DNA of 64,000 nt from Nissolia schottii (lineage: Eukaryota; Streptophyta; Magnoliopsida; Fabales; Fabaceae), in the NCBI GenBank assembly GCA_003254905.1, contig QANU01101609.1, positions 84,612-148,611 of the forward strand, in the 5' to 3' direction. Shown piece by piece: positions 1-12,399 of this stretch. The notes beneath the pieces are model-generated. The model did no database searches, was not told where the DNA came from, and saw only the letters and a list, made by a program, of their open reading frames with translations. Position numbers and translations under genes: made by a program. Each line of letters begins with the position of its first letter. Position 1 is the first letter of the stretch.

Positions 1-366
1 GGCAGAGGAATGATGGTGGTAGGGTGGCACGTGCGAGAGCAGCAACGGTGATGATGGGGTTGACATTGGGCTTGGGCTCTGGCTGGGGATTGAGGTCAGG
101 CTGGGGTTTGTGCTCTGGCTCATGCCGCGATGAGGGAGGGGCTGGTGCGGCGTTGGTGGGGGAAGTTGGGGAGTAGAAGCAGTTGATGAAATTGGGGTTT
201 TGGGGAGGAGTGGTTGTGGTGGAGGAAAGTTCTGGAGGTTCGCGGCGGTGGAAGTTGCGGTGGTTGCCTTTGTTTCTGAGGGTATTTTGGACTTTTTATT
301 TGAGTTGGGGGCCTTAGTTGCAAATAAGCAAGTTTTCCGGGCTTGGGCACAAAACAGAATAAACTA
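1..366 (-). other. Possible partial exon, proline/serine/threonine-rich, runs off the left edge
   Basis: One minus-strand frame stays open from an AG acceptor-like site near 366 (cctattttag) to the window edge, about 122 codons without a stop and without needing an ATG. It reads like a low-complexity Pro/Ser/Thr-rich protein tail (for example LQNFPPPQPLLPKTPISSTA). The stretch is much richer in G+C than the AT-rich DNA that follows. A second minus frame holds a 76-codon ATG ORF (350-120), so frame choice is uncertain. I do not recognise a family. It could equally be a non-coding GC-rich stretch or part of a transposon. Confidence 0.3.
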
Positions 367-2027
367 AAATAGGTGCGGCAAAAATGTGATAAAAAAAGTT
401 AAAATTTGTTGAATTTGCGGTACCATGCCATGTGGGGCACCATGGTAGCCTCCACCCTCACACATAAGCTATTTGTGTTTGGTTCACTAACTTCACAAAA
501 AATCTAAAATGAATGATTGATGCATAAAATTATGTTGGGGCTGTGAGGTTGAGGTTCTGTCTACTAGCCCATGGACCTGCTCATAAATGACCTGTTTCAA
601 AGTGACAATTAACAAAAGAAACGTGTGTTTCTGTGGTGAATTGAGTACATCTTCATTTTTTACCCAAAAAAACCTTAATATTAATTAGTTCGTTTTTTTT
701 TTTTCTAGGTCAAAAATTGGTTTGTTACCTGTCACTTTTTGTGTTTCAATTATTGGGCTAATCAGCAATAGTTTCCCAGCTCTCGAATTGGGCTCAAATA
801 ACTGCACATGATTAAACTTATTTTCTTTCAGGCACGCAGTTTTTTCTTCTTTCGAACAAAAAACACAAAGACCAATTTTATTTCAGAAGAAAAACGATTT
901 TATTCTAAAAGATCAAGATTAAACTTAAATATAATATAATCATTTAAAAAAGTATTTTAAAAAAAATCTAGATTACTAAGAAGTATTTTTCTGTGCTTAT
1001 GAATTATATTTAATACGTGTTCTTTAAGTACTATTAACTATTAATTTTAATTTAAAATATTTTAAAAATATATTAAATATTTAAAATTAATGAATGATAA
1101 TGTTCATGAAACACATCTTAAATGTGTCCAAACCAAAAATATATTTATCTTTAAAAAAAATCTCCTTAATTTTAGTAGCAATATCATTATTTTAAAACGG
1201 ATGAAATATTAATTACCATTCATGATCATTTAAGGCATTGCAACTTGCAACAGGAATCTTTTAAATTGGTCTAGAAGTCAGGAATCTCTTTGTCTAGAGT
1301 GGAAAGCCCCACCACTCAGCAGTCTAGAAATCAATCACAACCGCTCCTTTACACTATCAAATCAATCTCAACCCTCTGCTAGCTGGTGATATTCTTCTTT
1401 CCTCGTTTTCCCAAAAAATTTGATTTCAAGGCCCTGATTAGCCTTGGCAATGAGTGTAATGCTGATACTCCTTTCAATTTTTTAAATAATTGTCTATTTA
1501 TTTTATTTTAGTCATTATCTTTTATAAATAATTGTTTATTTTTTAAACTTAGATAATATTAATAATTTTATTAAATAAATAAATTAATTAATAAAAATAA
1601 TTTTATAAAATATTATTAATTTTTTTTAATTTTAAAACTTTTCAAAGTTTTTTTTAATAATTATGTGCAAAATAAAAATCATAATATTTTTTAGTTGGCT
1701 ATATAAGCACCAACTCTTATAGAAAATAAGTAGATGTTATTATAATTCATTTCACCCTGCAACCATACCATAAAATTTAATCGGTTGACAATATTAAATT
1801 TTTTTACATAATTAATAACAATTAAATTTATATTTTAAATATATTTTTGAATAAATGTATAAACCAATCTATATGTGTATGGTAAAACTTCTACATGATA
1901 GTAGTATTTACAAAGTTTAAATATTATATTATGTCAGAGTTACTGATGATCTATTAAAGCCACACAACAAAAAAAGAGTTAGAGAATCAACATCAGAGGA
2001 GACAAGAAAGGTTAAGGTCTCTCTCAC
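367..2027. other. AT-rich intergenic stretch, no gene seen
   Basis: Mostly A/T runs with short stop-rich frames on both strands. I see no exon, RNA gene or clear transposon end here. Confidence 0.6.
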
Positions 2028-2285
2028 TTGAGAAATCTCAATTTAAAATATTCAAATCCAATAAATTTAAAGATCTCGTAACAATTATTAGTGATTATTT
2101 TTTTATTTAACTTTTTTTAGTAATTATTTATACAAATCACTTGAATCACTTATCATTTGAGGAATCTTAATTTAGAATATCCAAATCCAATAAACTTAAA
2201 GATCTCGCAACAATTATCGGTGATTATTTGTTTATTTAACTTTTTTTTAGTAATTATTTATACAAATCACTTGAATACTTGAAGG
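2028..2285. repeat. Tandem duplication, two copies of a unit of about 129 bp
   Basis: The unit starting ttgagaaatctcaatttaa at 2028 is repeated at 2157 as ttgaggaatcttaattta. Both copies then run through aatccaataaa, aaagatctcg, acaattat and tacaaatcacttgaat. Differences are a few substitutions and single-base indels. No coding potential. Confidence 0.85.
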
Positions 2286-3740
2286 AGTGACGATTTTTTC
2301 AAAGCATACATTACTTTTAACCTAATTGCATCAGAGAGTCACAATTTAGTTGAAGTCGCATAACTTCAATTTTGCAATTTTTACAAACAACATGTGACAT
2401 CTTTTTATGGCAAGTTCTTTACTGTGCCCATTTAATTAGAGTGCATGATGCCCCAAGTAAAACAAAAGTGGTCTATGGTGATCCAACAAATTTTTTTCCA
2501 CATCTACCCTCTCTCCCTTTGCCCCCAGAATCTGCCACTGCTCCTTCCCCTCCTTTTCTCAGCAAATCACAGACCAAATAAAAAATTGAAAAAGATAAAT
2601 GAAAAGAGGATGGTTGTTCCTCCAACAAAAGCAACAAACCCCAACCTCACCACCACTAGAACCGCCGTTAAGCCACAGAGTTGTCGTTTGCGTCTTCCGT
2701 CCGTTGCTGCCGCCGCTAGATCTGGATCTATTGAGTTGCCTTATATTGCTGATTCTGTATGATTATTTCTCTTGATGTAACTGAATCACATCTGTCTGTT
2801 GTTGTTGATGGTGGACTCGGCTTACTCAAAAAATGTTGAGGAAGATCCGATTCAGAATCAGATCTGTTACCCTATCGCCTCCGCCGCACTGCCATCGTGC
2901 CACCTCCGACGCCGTCGTGCTGTCGTGCTTTGTCGGAATTGCTTCTGAAATTCAGTTTGGATTGTGTTGGATTCTTGGAAGAGAAGGGTGAAATGGAGAA
3001 TAAAGAGCATCTAGCCACATTTTCTAAGTGTCGCTAAATGAAAGTGGACTACCGTATTCCACTTCGTGCATGAAGCATCAAACTTATGTAGAACATCAAA
3101 GCCTTTGCCTCTTTTTATTTAATGCAATCGCGGAAGCTATTGCAATCTGGTTCTGTACAACAAACGGGACGTGTGAGCTTTTGGTGCAGCATCCATAAAA
3201 AAGATTTCGTAAAGCAATGATTATTTGTTTATTTAATTTTTTTAAAATTATTTTTCAATACAAATTGTTTGAAGGAGTGACAATTTATTTAAAGGCGTAC
3301 GTTACTTTAACCAAATTGCGTCAAGGAGTACAGATAATTTAGGGTTTAGGGAATCATAATTAAAACATCATAATTTGGTGAATCAGCAGCCTTTAGTTCA
3401 CCATAAAGTTGTTTTTTTCGTGCTCCATAAAATCGAGCGTACATTAACATTTTCTGATTTTTCAGCACAGTAATATTTTATTTTTTTATTTAATGTAGAT
3501 GTATAGAAATAAGCAAGGTTACATCCTCCTAACCTCCTAACAATTTAACTTAATTATTCCCTAAGAACCTATGAAAAGACTCAAAAGGCAAAATAAAAAG
3601 AAGATAGAATATTATTTGATAATTGTCATTCATATAATATATTATTTGTGTTTCTTAACCATCCTTTCGAAAACATTGGTTAACAAACCCCCTCAAATTA
3701 TTAACATTTAATACTCTTTCCTATAATTTGGCTACGTAAG
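2286..3740. other. Intergenic stretch upstream of CLSY
   Basis: Around 2500-2960 base composition is less AT-rich, and there are short plus-strand ORFs (2372-2581 and 2445-2762) with CCACC, GCCGCC and CCTCC stretches. These look like a gene fragment or transposon-captured piece rather than a complete gene: no domain is recognisable, the frames are short, and no start context or splice structure stands out. The remainder is AT-rich. Confidence 0.4.
3201..3345. repeat. Third, diverged copy of the 2.0-2.35 kb repeat
   Basis: The stretch gattatttgtttatttaa at about 3219, followed by gaaggagtgacaattt and then gcgtacgttacttt..aaccaaattgcgtca, parallels 2220-2335. The second copy there is followed by gaaggagtgacgattttt, catacattacttttaacc and aattgcatca. 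This copy is more diverged, so it shows a separate, older duplication that extends further downstream than the tandem unit. Confidence 0.65.
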
Positions 3741-3754
3741 AGTGTGACATACCA

Positions 3755-3762
3755 ATATATAT
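3755..3762 (+). promoter_or_regulatory. Candidate TATA box for the CLSY gene
   Basis: TATATATA sits in ccaatatatatacatataat, roughly 30 bp before a pyrimidine-rich tract (ctctctc from about 3830) typical of plant leaders. Position fits the leader and 5'UTR intron inferred downstream. The start site itself cannot be seen. Confidence 0.45.
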
Positions 3763-3789
3763 ACATATAATGTGCCTGCAACCTGGCCC

Positions 3790-5160
3790 TGCCTCTCGTA
3801 ACCGCGAATATCCTTAAAACCTGCAATTTTCTCTCTCTTACTGTTTCTCTTTCTCCCTCTCTCTCATGAGATCATGCAACTGCGCGAAATCCAAGGTCCT
3901 TTTATAGATTTTTCTGCTTACTCCGTTTGTGTCTGCTTTCTTTTCACACTTTTTCACACACCCTCGCTTTTCTCTCTCACTCACTCAATCAGTCACTCAC
4001 TCCAACCCCAACTACTTCACTTCCAAACACCATTATTACCCTCTCTTCTCCTCTCTTCTCTTCTCTCTCTCCTCCTCAGAGATGATGTTACTTTTAGATT
4101 CTCCCTCCACATGCTTCTCATCATCTAGTGATGGTAGTGGGTAGGTAAGTGAAGAAGGTTAACTCAGCTGCTTCCTCTGTTTTTTTTCCTTGAATTTAAT
4201 TTTGGGTTATGCTGCATTTTTAGTCAATGCCAAAATTTGATGCTGATCAAGGATTATTTGCCGTGATTAAGGCTTTGGATTATGGAAATTTGTGTTTTTT
4301 TTTCCCTCTCAAAAGGAATAATTTTTTCGTATAAAAGAAGAATCTTTTTTTCAATCATTTCCTTTTTGGGTTTAGAAAGATTGCGTAGGCATTAGGGGGT
4401 ATCACAAATGTTGGTTTTTTTCTTTGGTTTTTTTTTTCTCCTTCTTCTTTGTCATTGTTGGCATGTATGCATATGTAGGAGTCTGAGCTGAAGCTCTAGG
4501 CTCTTTCAGAGAGTGTGTGTTCCATTCCTTTTTGTAAGAATAAGATTGGTTTTTTTTTCTTCTTCAGGGGAAATGAACATTTTGTGCAGAGTTTTTGTTT
4601 CTTAACCCCTTCCGTTTTGTTGTTTCCATTTAAGGCATGCTTGGAGACACTTATCTTAGAGAAAATAATAACGCTTTTTTTTTTTTTTTTCAATAAAAGT
4701 TGGAGCAGAAAACTTTTGATTGTATGCTGTTTAAAACCCTAACTAAATTAATTCAATTGCACACTGAAACTGTCCTTCAGGAAGGGTTGACTTGTACCAA
4801 CTCTTGCCCGGCAGAGCGCTTTACCCTACAGCCGACCGACTTGGCTCGAGCCAAATTAAGTGGAGTGCAGTGGATTTCAGATAGAGGTGATTTTGATCAG
4901 AACAAAGGATTGACTTGTGACTTGGAGTGAAGTCACAAATGTGTGTATAAATTACTGTCATTTTATATTTTTCTTATTTTTTTTACTCTCATCATTTTGG
5001 GTCAGAACAGAACAGATACATGCTTTGAACCACGATTGGCTTGTCATTTGAAGCCATGATTGATCTTATTAAGTGAAAGTTTGTGTGCCTAACTAATCAC
5101 CTGCTGCAGATACTCAGCATAACAACACCAGCAAGTCAGAGTTAACTGTTAGAATCATCA
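3790..5160 (+). other. Probable CLSY 5'UTR with one leader intron
   Basis: A CT-rich leader (about 3790-4144) ends in a strong donor, gggtag|gtaagt (intron starts at 4145). A matching acceptor, cctgctgcag, ends at about 5110, leaving a 50 nt leader piece before the ATG at 5161. The leader carries upstream ORFs (84 codons from 3874, 71 codons from 3929), so start-site choice or translation may be affected. The interval 4160-5100 holds T-rich intron sequence and no recognisable gene. Inferred from splice signals only. Confidence 0.5.
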
Positions 5161-8100
5161 ATGACAGGCAGAAAAAGGCGTTTGCATCAATCCAAGCATC
5201 CATTCAATGAATACCGTAAGCCTTTCCTCTTTTTTGTTATCATTTGATATATGCATGACAAAAAGAAATGTAATGACTGGGGATAAAAATCCAATATTAT
5301 GACATTGATTCTACAATACTGAGAGGAATGCCAGTTCCATGATCAAGGTAAAAGTATTGACTAATTCTTTTCGAGTAAACCATCAAATTCGCCCACAAGG
5401 TTAGCATCCGCTAAGTTTGACTCCAAGATATGAAAAATATTAAATTCGTCCCTAAGATTGCCAAAAGTCGACCAAATTAGTCCCTGAGACTAATTTGACC
5501 GATGCCAAATGACTAATTTGATTGACTTTTGACAATCTCGAGAACGAACTTGATGGTTTGCTCAATCCCTTTCTAATGCGGGTATCAATTGCCTATATTT
5601 TTTCACATTATCATACATTCATGTTCTCTGAGGGTGAACCTTGGCACAACGGTAATGTGGTGAGACATTCATCTCCCTCCTTGGACTCCATGAGATGTCA
5701 GCCTTGTGCACTCGGCCTCCTTACACATTCACATTCTTTTGCAAGGATTCTTTGAGGCATATTAACTTCTACAAATTTTGTATATAAAACAGCCTTTGAA
5801 GCCTGTGTCTCTGGATCATGGAAACCTGTGGATTTCATACAAATTGAGTACGGAGCCATGAGCATACATTTTGTCGATAACCACCATATGTGTTTGGCGA
5901 AAGGCCCCTCTGCAGACATTCGGGTGAGGTCGAGGAAAGCAACTGTATCAGATTGCTCCTGCATTTTACGAGCCGGAATTGACGTGTGTGTGCTTTCATC
6001 CCCTAAAGGCACCGGTGATTCAGATGAATTTGTGCGCAGGCGTGTAAGCGACACTCTAGCTGAATTTTAAACATCTTTTTAGTTGAGGTTCTTGGACATC
6101 ATAGAATTTCCAAACAGAATTTTCATCTTTTGCTGGATTGAACTGTGAACCTTTTAAGATAACATCACATGGCCAATGCAATCTACCGGTTCAAAACATG
6201 ATGCACGCATTAAGTAATTTGTATTTGTGCAGTAGATTAGTTATAACTCTTCCCTGATTTTGACATTGTCTAATACTTTTGTTGAAAAAATTGTCGGAGA
6301 GGCACATTATAACAGAACAAATGATAGCAAAATGGAGCACAATTTACATGGTAAATTACCTGCTTTGCTAATATGATAAATTTGCGTAAATATGCATTGA
6401 CTAGGTGGTCATGATGGCATTTCTTGGTTCTTTTGTCCCAATTCACTTGGCCTGTTTTAAAGCACTCTCCTGTAATTTTTTAACTGCAGGTTTGGAAAGA
6501 TGCTAAAATTAGTTCTATACAGAGAAAGCCTCATGAGTCTGAGTGCACATGTCAGTTTTATGTCAACTTCTATGTTCATCAAGGCTCACTTGGCGCAGAG
6601 ATAAGAACCCTCAGCAAGGAGATCAAAGTAGTTGGACTGAGTGAAATCTCCATCCTGCAATGCCTTGAACACGGTAATATCGAAGACCGGCACTATCGGT
6701 GGGCTTCGACGGAGGATTGCTCCACATTACCACAAACTAGATTGCTCTTGGGGAAATTCTTATCCGATATCTCGTGGTTGGTTGTCACGTCTGTTCTAAA
6801 GGGGGTCTCGTTCTGCGCAAGATCGGTAGAAAACAAGCTCGTGTATCAAGTTCTGGTAGGCGATACCTATGTCCCTCCGCTGGATACCAAGTCTCACATT
6901 AATGTTCTGAGTTTCAAACTGGATGAGAATGGCATGTTAGTACCTGTTGTTTCTCAAGTTCTTGTTACACCTAACACCAAGAGGGTTGAGTACGCACAAG
7001 AATCCCGCGAATATGAGGCGTCGCCGTCTTACAATGTAGAGGGCCTGCGGCGCTCCAAGCGCCGGCATGTGCAGCCCGAGCGGTACCTTGGTTGCAATGC
7101 TGTTTCTGAGTTCGACGTTGGCTTTGTCAGAGAGAGGCCATACAAGGTAGTAGACGCGGCGAAAGATGATGATTATGATGATGAACTGTCAATGCCATTG
7201 TCGCGCCTCTTTCGCCCGCGGCAGAAATATCTGAACAAGGCGGGTCACGGTGGCGAAAAGGCCAACAAGGTGAACGCCTGCAGGGAGATTATAGTGTACA
7301 ACAGGAGGCCTAAAACCAAGGAGGCGATGTCCGGCGACGCTGATAAAAATAAACATCGAAATCAACTTGCTATTGTTCCTCATCCAACTCAAGGTGATCC
7401 AGCAGCCCTCGAGCATTATAATCTCAATCGAAAGATTGCTCAAGGTGGTGGACATGAACCTGCTGAGATTCCTTCCAGATATCGCCATCTGGCTAGTACC
7501 CCGAGACTAAGGAGGAATAGTATTAATCTGATAGCTTTCGAGCCTCATAATCTGTCTGTGAAGTCAGACGATGCAGAACATAGTTGCAATTTCTCTTCGA
7601 GAGGTTATTATAGTTATGGCACTCCCAAGTTACAGAAGAAAGGTTTTTATGATATGGAAGATATGAATGTTGGACCTAGATGGGAAGGGATGCATTCCAA
7701 TAAAGGAGCTCAAGAGAGAAGGTATCGTCCGGCGTTTTCGAGGAATAGAAACGGTGGAGAAGAGAAAACTTATAGAGACAGGACCTTGAATGCAACTGCC
7801 TACAAGGAATTGATAAATTCATACTTGAAGAACATTAATGCAAAACCGAGTAAAGAGGAACCGCCCATCGCCGATCAGTGGAAGCAATTCCAGGATACAC
7901 GCAGCGCTGGTCAAGCGATGGAAACCGAGATATCGCCTGGAGAGGGAGAGGAAGAGGAGTCTGAATTGGATATGTTGTGGAGAGAAATGGAAGTGTCATT
8001 GGCATCGTGTTATCTCAATGAAGACGCAGAGGTTTGAGTTTGATTTTAAGCTTTATGGTGTCATCATAGTTAATTTCTAGAAAAAGGAAGGGAATCCTAA

Positions 8101-10410
8101 AACTCAATTATTAGTGATCTATTTGTTTTTTTTTTTTTTTACTGTCATGCTTTTCTGAGGCTGGTTCTGTCCAACTATTTAATCAGGATTCAAATTTAGC
8201 CAGTTTCGGCGAGACTCAGGACAAACTAGATGAAGCTTGTGAACATGACTTTAGATTAGATGAAGAAATTGGAATTTACTGCTTGAGATGCGGCGTTGTG
8301 AAGACTGACATTAAATCTGTCACACCACCCTTTGTAAGTCACAAGTTTTAGCCCAATCTCTTCATGAGTGTGGTCACATGAACTCTTTGTGTGCCATTTT
8401 CTATCTATCTCCCCATTTTAATGTTTCTGAAGACCATGTTCGTATTGGCAGGCTGAGCATCCGGTGTGGTGCCAAGAGGAGAAGAAGAGCGGCGGAGAAG
8501 ATCCGGAGGCAAAGGCTGAAGAAGTTGAAGATTTCAATCTTGTCTCAAATCATGACACTCCCGACGCACCGGTATCTCAAGACAACGATAATGTCTGGGC
8601 GTTAATTCCCGAGCTTCAGAAGAAGCTGCACGCACACCAGAAGAAGGCTTTCGAGTTTCTCTGGAAGAACATTGCAGGGTCCATGGAACCGGCGCGCATG
8701 GAAGCGAAATCCAGGAGGAGAGGCGGCTGCGTGATATCTCACACTCCTGGGGCCGGAAAAACTTTTCTCATCATCGCGTTCCTCGTTAGCTACCTGAAGT
8801 TATTCCCGGGGAAGAAGCCTCTGGTCCTCGCTCCTAAGACAACGCTTTACACCTGGTACAAGGAATTCATCAAGTGGGAGATTCCTATACCGGTGTATCT
8901 AATTCACGGCCGCAGGACCTACAGGGTTTTCAACAACAAGACGTCGATGGTTTTTAACCATCCCGGAATGCCGAAGCCCACCGAGGATGTCAAGCACGTC
9001 TTGGATTGCCTGGAGAAGATACAAAAGTGGCACTCGCACCCGAGCGTTCTTATTATGGGCTACACCTCATTCTTAACATTGATGCGAGAGGATTCGAAGT
9101 ACGCGCACAGGAAGTACATGGCTAAAGTGCTAAGGGAGAGCCCGGGGCTCCTGGTGCTCGACGAAGGTCACAATCCGAGAAGCACTAAATCGAGGCTGAG
9201 GAAAGTCTTGATGAAAGTGCAGACGGAATTGAGAATCCTGCTGTCCGGCACATTGTTTCAGAACAATTTCTGCGAGTACTTCAACACGCTGTGCCTGGCG
9301 AGACCGAAGTTTGCTCACGAGATACTGAAAGCATTGGATCCAAAATACAAGAGGAAAAAGAAAGGGGCAGACAAGGCGCATTTAATGGAGGCGCGTGCGA
9401 GGAAGTTCTTCTTGGAAACAATTGCTAAGAAGATTGACTCGAACGACGATGATGAGAGGATGGAAGGCCTAAACATGTTGAAGAAGGTAACGAATGGTTT
9501 CATAGATGTCTATGAAGCCGGGGGCTCTGACGGTCTTCCTGGCTTGCAAATCTACACCCTGCTGATGAACACGACCGACACGCAGCATGACATTTTGCAG
9601 AGGCTGCACAACAAGATGGCCAGATGCAACGGATACCCTCTGGAGTTGGAGCTCTTGATAACTCTCGGATCGATACACCCCTGGCTCATCAAAACCGCCG
9701 TGTGCGCCGACAAGTTTTTCACCGTGGAAGAGCTGATGGAGCTCGACAGATTGAAGTTCGACCTGAAAATAGGGTCGAAGGTGAGATTCGTTTTGAGCCT
9801 CATCTACCGCGTCGTCCAGAAGGAGAAGGTTCTCATCTTCTGCCACAACATTGCGCCGGTGAAGCTGTTCCTGGAGTACTTTGAGAAGTACTTTAAGTGG
9901 CAGAGAGGCAGGGAGGTCTTGGTACTAACCGGGGAGCTAGAGCTCTTCGAGCGGGGGAGAGTGATGGACAAATTCGAGGAGCCCGGCGGATCGTCTAAGA
10001 TACTCCTTGCTTCGATCACGGCTTGTGCTGAGGGCATTAGCCTGACGGCGGCTTCTCGGGTGATCATGTTGGACTCGGAGTGGAATCCGTCGAAGACGAA
10101 GCAGGCCATTGCGAGGGCCTTCCGTCCCGGCCAGCAGAAAATGGTCTATGTTTATCAGCTGCTGGTGACCGGTTCGCTGGAGGAGGATAAGTACCGGAGA
10201 ACCACTTGGAAAGAGTGGGTGTCTAGCATGATCTTCAGCGAGGATTTTGTGTCGGACCCTTCCCAGTGGCAAGCCGAGAAGATTGAGGATGATATACTAA
10301 GGGAAATGGTTGAGGAAGACAAGTCTAAGTCGTTCCATATGATCATGAAGAATGAAAAGGCTTCAACAACAACAGCAGCAGCAACAGCAGCAACAAAGGC
10401 AGATACATGA
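5161..10410 (+). CDS. CLSY1: CLASSY1/2-type SNF2 chromatin remodeller (RNA-directed DNA methylation)
   Basis: Putative nuclear SNF2-family ATPase that helps recruit RNA polymerase IV to H3K9-methylated targets (family knowledge: Arabidopsis CLSY1/2 with SHH1). Coding exons by phase and GT-AG sites: 5161-5215, 5793-6043, 6490-8031, 8187-8333, 8452-10410; all phases join, giving about 1317 aa against about 1256 in Arabidopsis. The start is the ATG giving MTGRKRRLHQSKHPFNEY, and the HPFNxxPFEA N-terminus fits CLSY1/2. Residues 80-260 match the plant-specific N-terminal part (RSRKAT, RKPHESEC, YRW, EDCS). A CxH...CxxC pair lies at about 634-651. Walker A is GAGKT with Lys768; the DEAH-like box is DEGH 902-905; motif VI is QAIARAFRPGQ 1216-1226. 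The last exon ends MIMKNEKAS plus a short Ala/Thr tail. No break is visible. Helicase motifs and C-terminus look fully conserved, so function is likely retained. CLSY3/4 is less likely because of the N-terminus. Confidence 0.95.
5372..5563. mobile_element. Small MITE-like element in CLSY intron 1
   Basis: Imperfect terminal inverted repeats: gagtaaaccatcaaattcg at the left and cgaacttgatggtttgctc at the right. Between them is a second inverted pair built on caaaagtcgaccaaattagt and gactaatttgattgactttt. About 190 bp, no ORF of note. It makes up a third of this 577 bp intron. Confidence 0.65.
5627..5750 (+). mobile_element. Degenerate Au-like SINE in CLSY intron 1
   Basis: The string gggtgaaccttggcacaacg matches the remembered start of the plant Au SINE family (tRNA-derived head with GTGAACCTTGGCGCAACGG). 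The following B-box region is decayed and the 3' end is unclear. Assignment rests on this head only. Confidence 0.5.
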
Positions 10411-10530
10411 AAGGTGAACTCTTTTTCCTGTAGAATTGAAGCAGCATCATTATTGTCCCTTTTGTGATTGCAATGTGTTCATGTAAATTCTTTGGTGTTC
10501 CAAATAACGTATGCTACACTAAAATTTAGA

Positions 10531-10778
10531 GTAAAAAACTATTTTAGTACTCCAAAAACTTGTCATTAGGTTAGTCCCTCAATGATGAGAAAAAAAATGT
10601 CACCGGTCACCACATAGTTTTTTTTGCCGGGACTAATGTGGTGACTGACCACTATAATTTTGGAGTACTAACAAAATAATTGATATGTGACATTTTTAAT
10701 CATCAAGTGACTAATCTGGTGAAAGAACTAATGTATTGACTACTTCACTTTTGGAGGACCAAACTTAGGTTTTACTCC
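10531..10778. mobile_element. MITE-like inverted-repeat element downstream of CLSY
   Basis: Outer ends gagtaaaaaactattttagt and, at the right, caaacttaggttttactc form an inverted pair. Internal inverted pairs include gtactccaaaa with ttttggagtac, and gtcaccacatag with ctaatgtggtgac. Roughly 250 bp, palindromic, no coding content. It begins about 120 bp after the CLSY stop. Confidence 0.6.
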
Positions 10779-11138
10779 TATAGTTTAGCATGAAATGGGG
10801 CATCATATTTGACATGCTCTTGTAAGTTTACACAATTTTCTTCAGCATGTGGAAAATTGCCATTTTCCACGTATAGATGATTATTTATAATCCGAGAGAT
10901 CACTGTTTAATTAGCCTTCTAAATATCCACTACTGCTCTGTTACATGAAGACCAATAATATGAACTTAAAATATTCACTTCAAATTATAGTCTCCTAATT
11001 TTTTCCTTTTAGACTATATTTATCTCTAATGTGGACTTGAATTTATAGCCTCTTGGCTTGTTTAGAAAGCATGCATCTAAGCTCCATGTTTTGTTATCTT
11101 ATTGATCTTAATTTTCTCCTATGTATGTGTTGATGCAG

Positions 11139-12044
11139 TATGTCAAGAACTATCTCTCCCAAAAGCTTATGTTGGTAAGTAAAAATAATTGAATGATTTT
11201 ATTTCTTAACATGTCATTTCACGCAAGAGCCTTTTAGGCTTGAACCATGAATAGCGTATCAGTTCACCTATCCCTGCTGAAATTCATTTTATTTATTTAG
11301 AAGAATGTGAGGATGCAAGAACCGAAGTCTATACTAGTTGGTTATAGAAACTCTATCATCTTAAAATTGCGTGAGTCTAACTCAATATCAAAAGTTAGCT
11401 CAAGAGAGAGGGTTATTCATACTCTTATAAAGACTATTTTAGCCATACCTTATTGAGAACCATGTCTTCTTAAAACTTAAGTTCTGGGATAGAGACAGTT
11501 AAATGATTTTATATGTTAAACATAGTTCCTCGTGTAACAAATTCATCACTAAATATCGAATAAGTGATTCCTACGAAGGACAAAAAGTGAGCAAGTCCTT
11601 TTCAATGTCACTTTCAGATTGTATGTAGTGCATTTTGATAACCATCAATACTGACTTTGAAGTTAGAAATGTAAATTTTTGTGTTTGAATTATTTCAATT
11701 ATGCATCTAAGTGTGGACATACTTGCTAGGGCTTAGGAGGGCATTTCCTTTTTCTGCGTAGACAAGTTTAATTGCAAACTTATTTAGAAGAAGCAATTTC
11801 CATTGAGACACTAAAAGTAATTATAGTTAAGTGGACAATGGCTTGGTTGAACCTTATTTCACGGGGATATGTTAACATTCTAACTATAAATTGTTATGGG
11901 TTTGTTTTTTTTGGCGGGGGTCATTTTATGCTTGTTGGTTTAAACTCTTTAATTCTCACTATTCTTGCTTACACAGGACCATCTGAAGAAGAGCTTAAGA
12001 TGGCATCAAGAATGGCAATAAAGGAGCCAAAGCCCACTTCTTAA
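11139..12044 (+). other. Two candidate orphan exons sharing one frame
   Basis: An exon-like piece (11139-11174) has acceptor tgatgcag and donor ttg|gtaagt. A second (from about 11977 to the stop at 12044) has acceptor cttacacag. Joined in phase they read CQELSLPKAYVGPSEEELKM, then ASRMAIKEPKPTS and stop. I do not recognise the product. They could be the end of an unannotated small gene, a remnant, or a spliced 3'UTR of CLSY (an aag|gtgaac donor follows its stop at 10411). No upstream exon was identified. Confidence 0.3.
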
Positions 12045-12184
12045 CAAGCTTCTTTATGGAGAGCCCAATAAGTCCTTTTTATTTTTTTCGGCTCTTGACA
12101 AACCAATGGACTAATTTGAGGTTAATGTGGCCGAGTAAGGCAAAAATTCTGGTCGTGTAATTGTGATTAATTTTCGAATTTAAT

Positions 12185-12300
12185 AAACTGGATGTTGACC
12201 TGGGTTGGTTAGAGGGGGATAAGTAGCATGGTGGAGGATTGAAATTCCAACACCATACCCTTGAAGAGGATCCTAGCCAATTGGGCTATAACTTATATAA
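12185..12300 (+). mobile_element. Possible SINE (tRNA-like head)
   Basis: An A-box-like segment (gacctgggttggttagaggg) and a B-box-like segment (ggattgaaattcc) are spaced as in tRNA-derived SINE heads. No poly(A) or target duplication was found, so the call is weak. Confidence 0.3.
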
Positions 12301-12399
12301 TGTTGTTGGCAAATTTTCATATATTTTATAACTTTGTTCTTCATTGGTGAACGTGACTTAAGTGTGACTTAGATCGGATGACAAACAAACATGACAACT

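Noticed and set aside
4780..4860. tRNA-like look (cccggcagagcgctttaccc)
   Set aside because: No consistent cloverleaf: arms do not pair and the A and B boxes are not both present. It lies in the probable 5'UTR intron of CLSY.
9469..10346. Minus-strand ORFs across the CLSY last exon
   Set aside because: Shadows of the conserved helicase frame on the plus strand.
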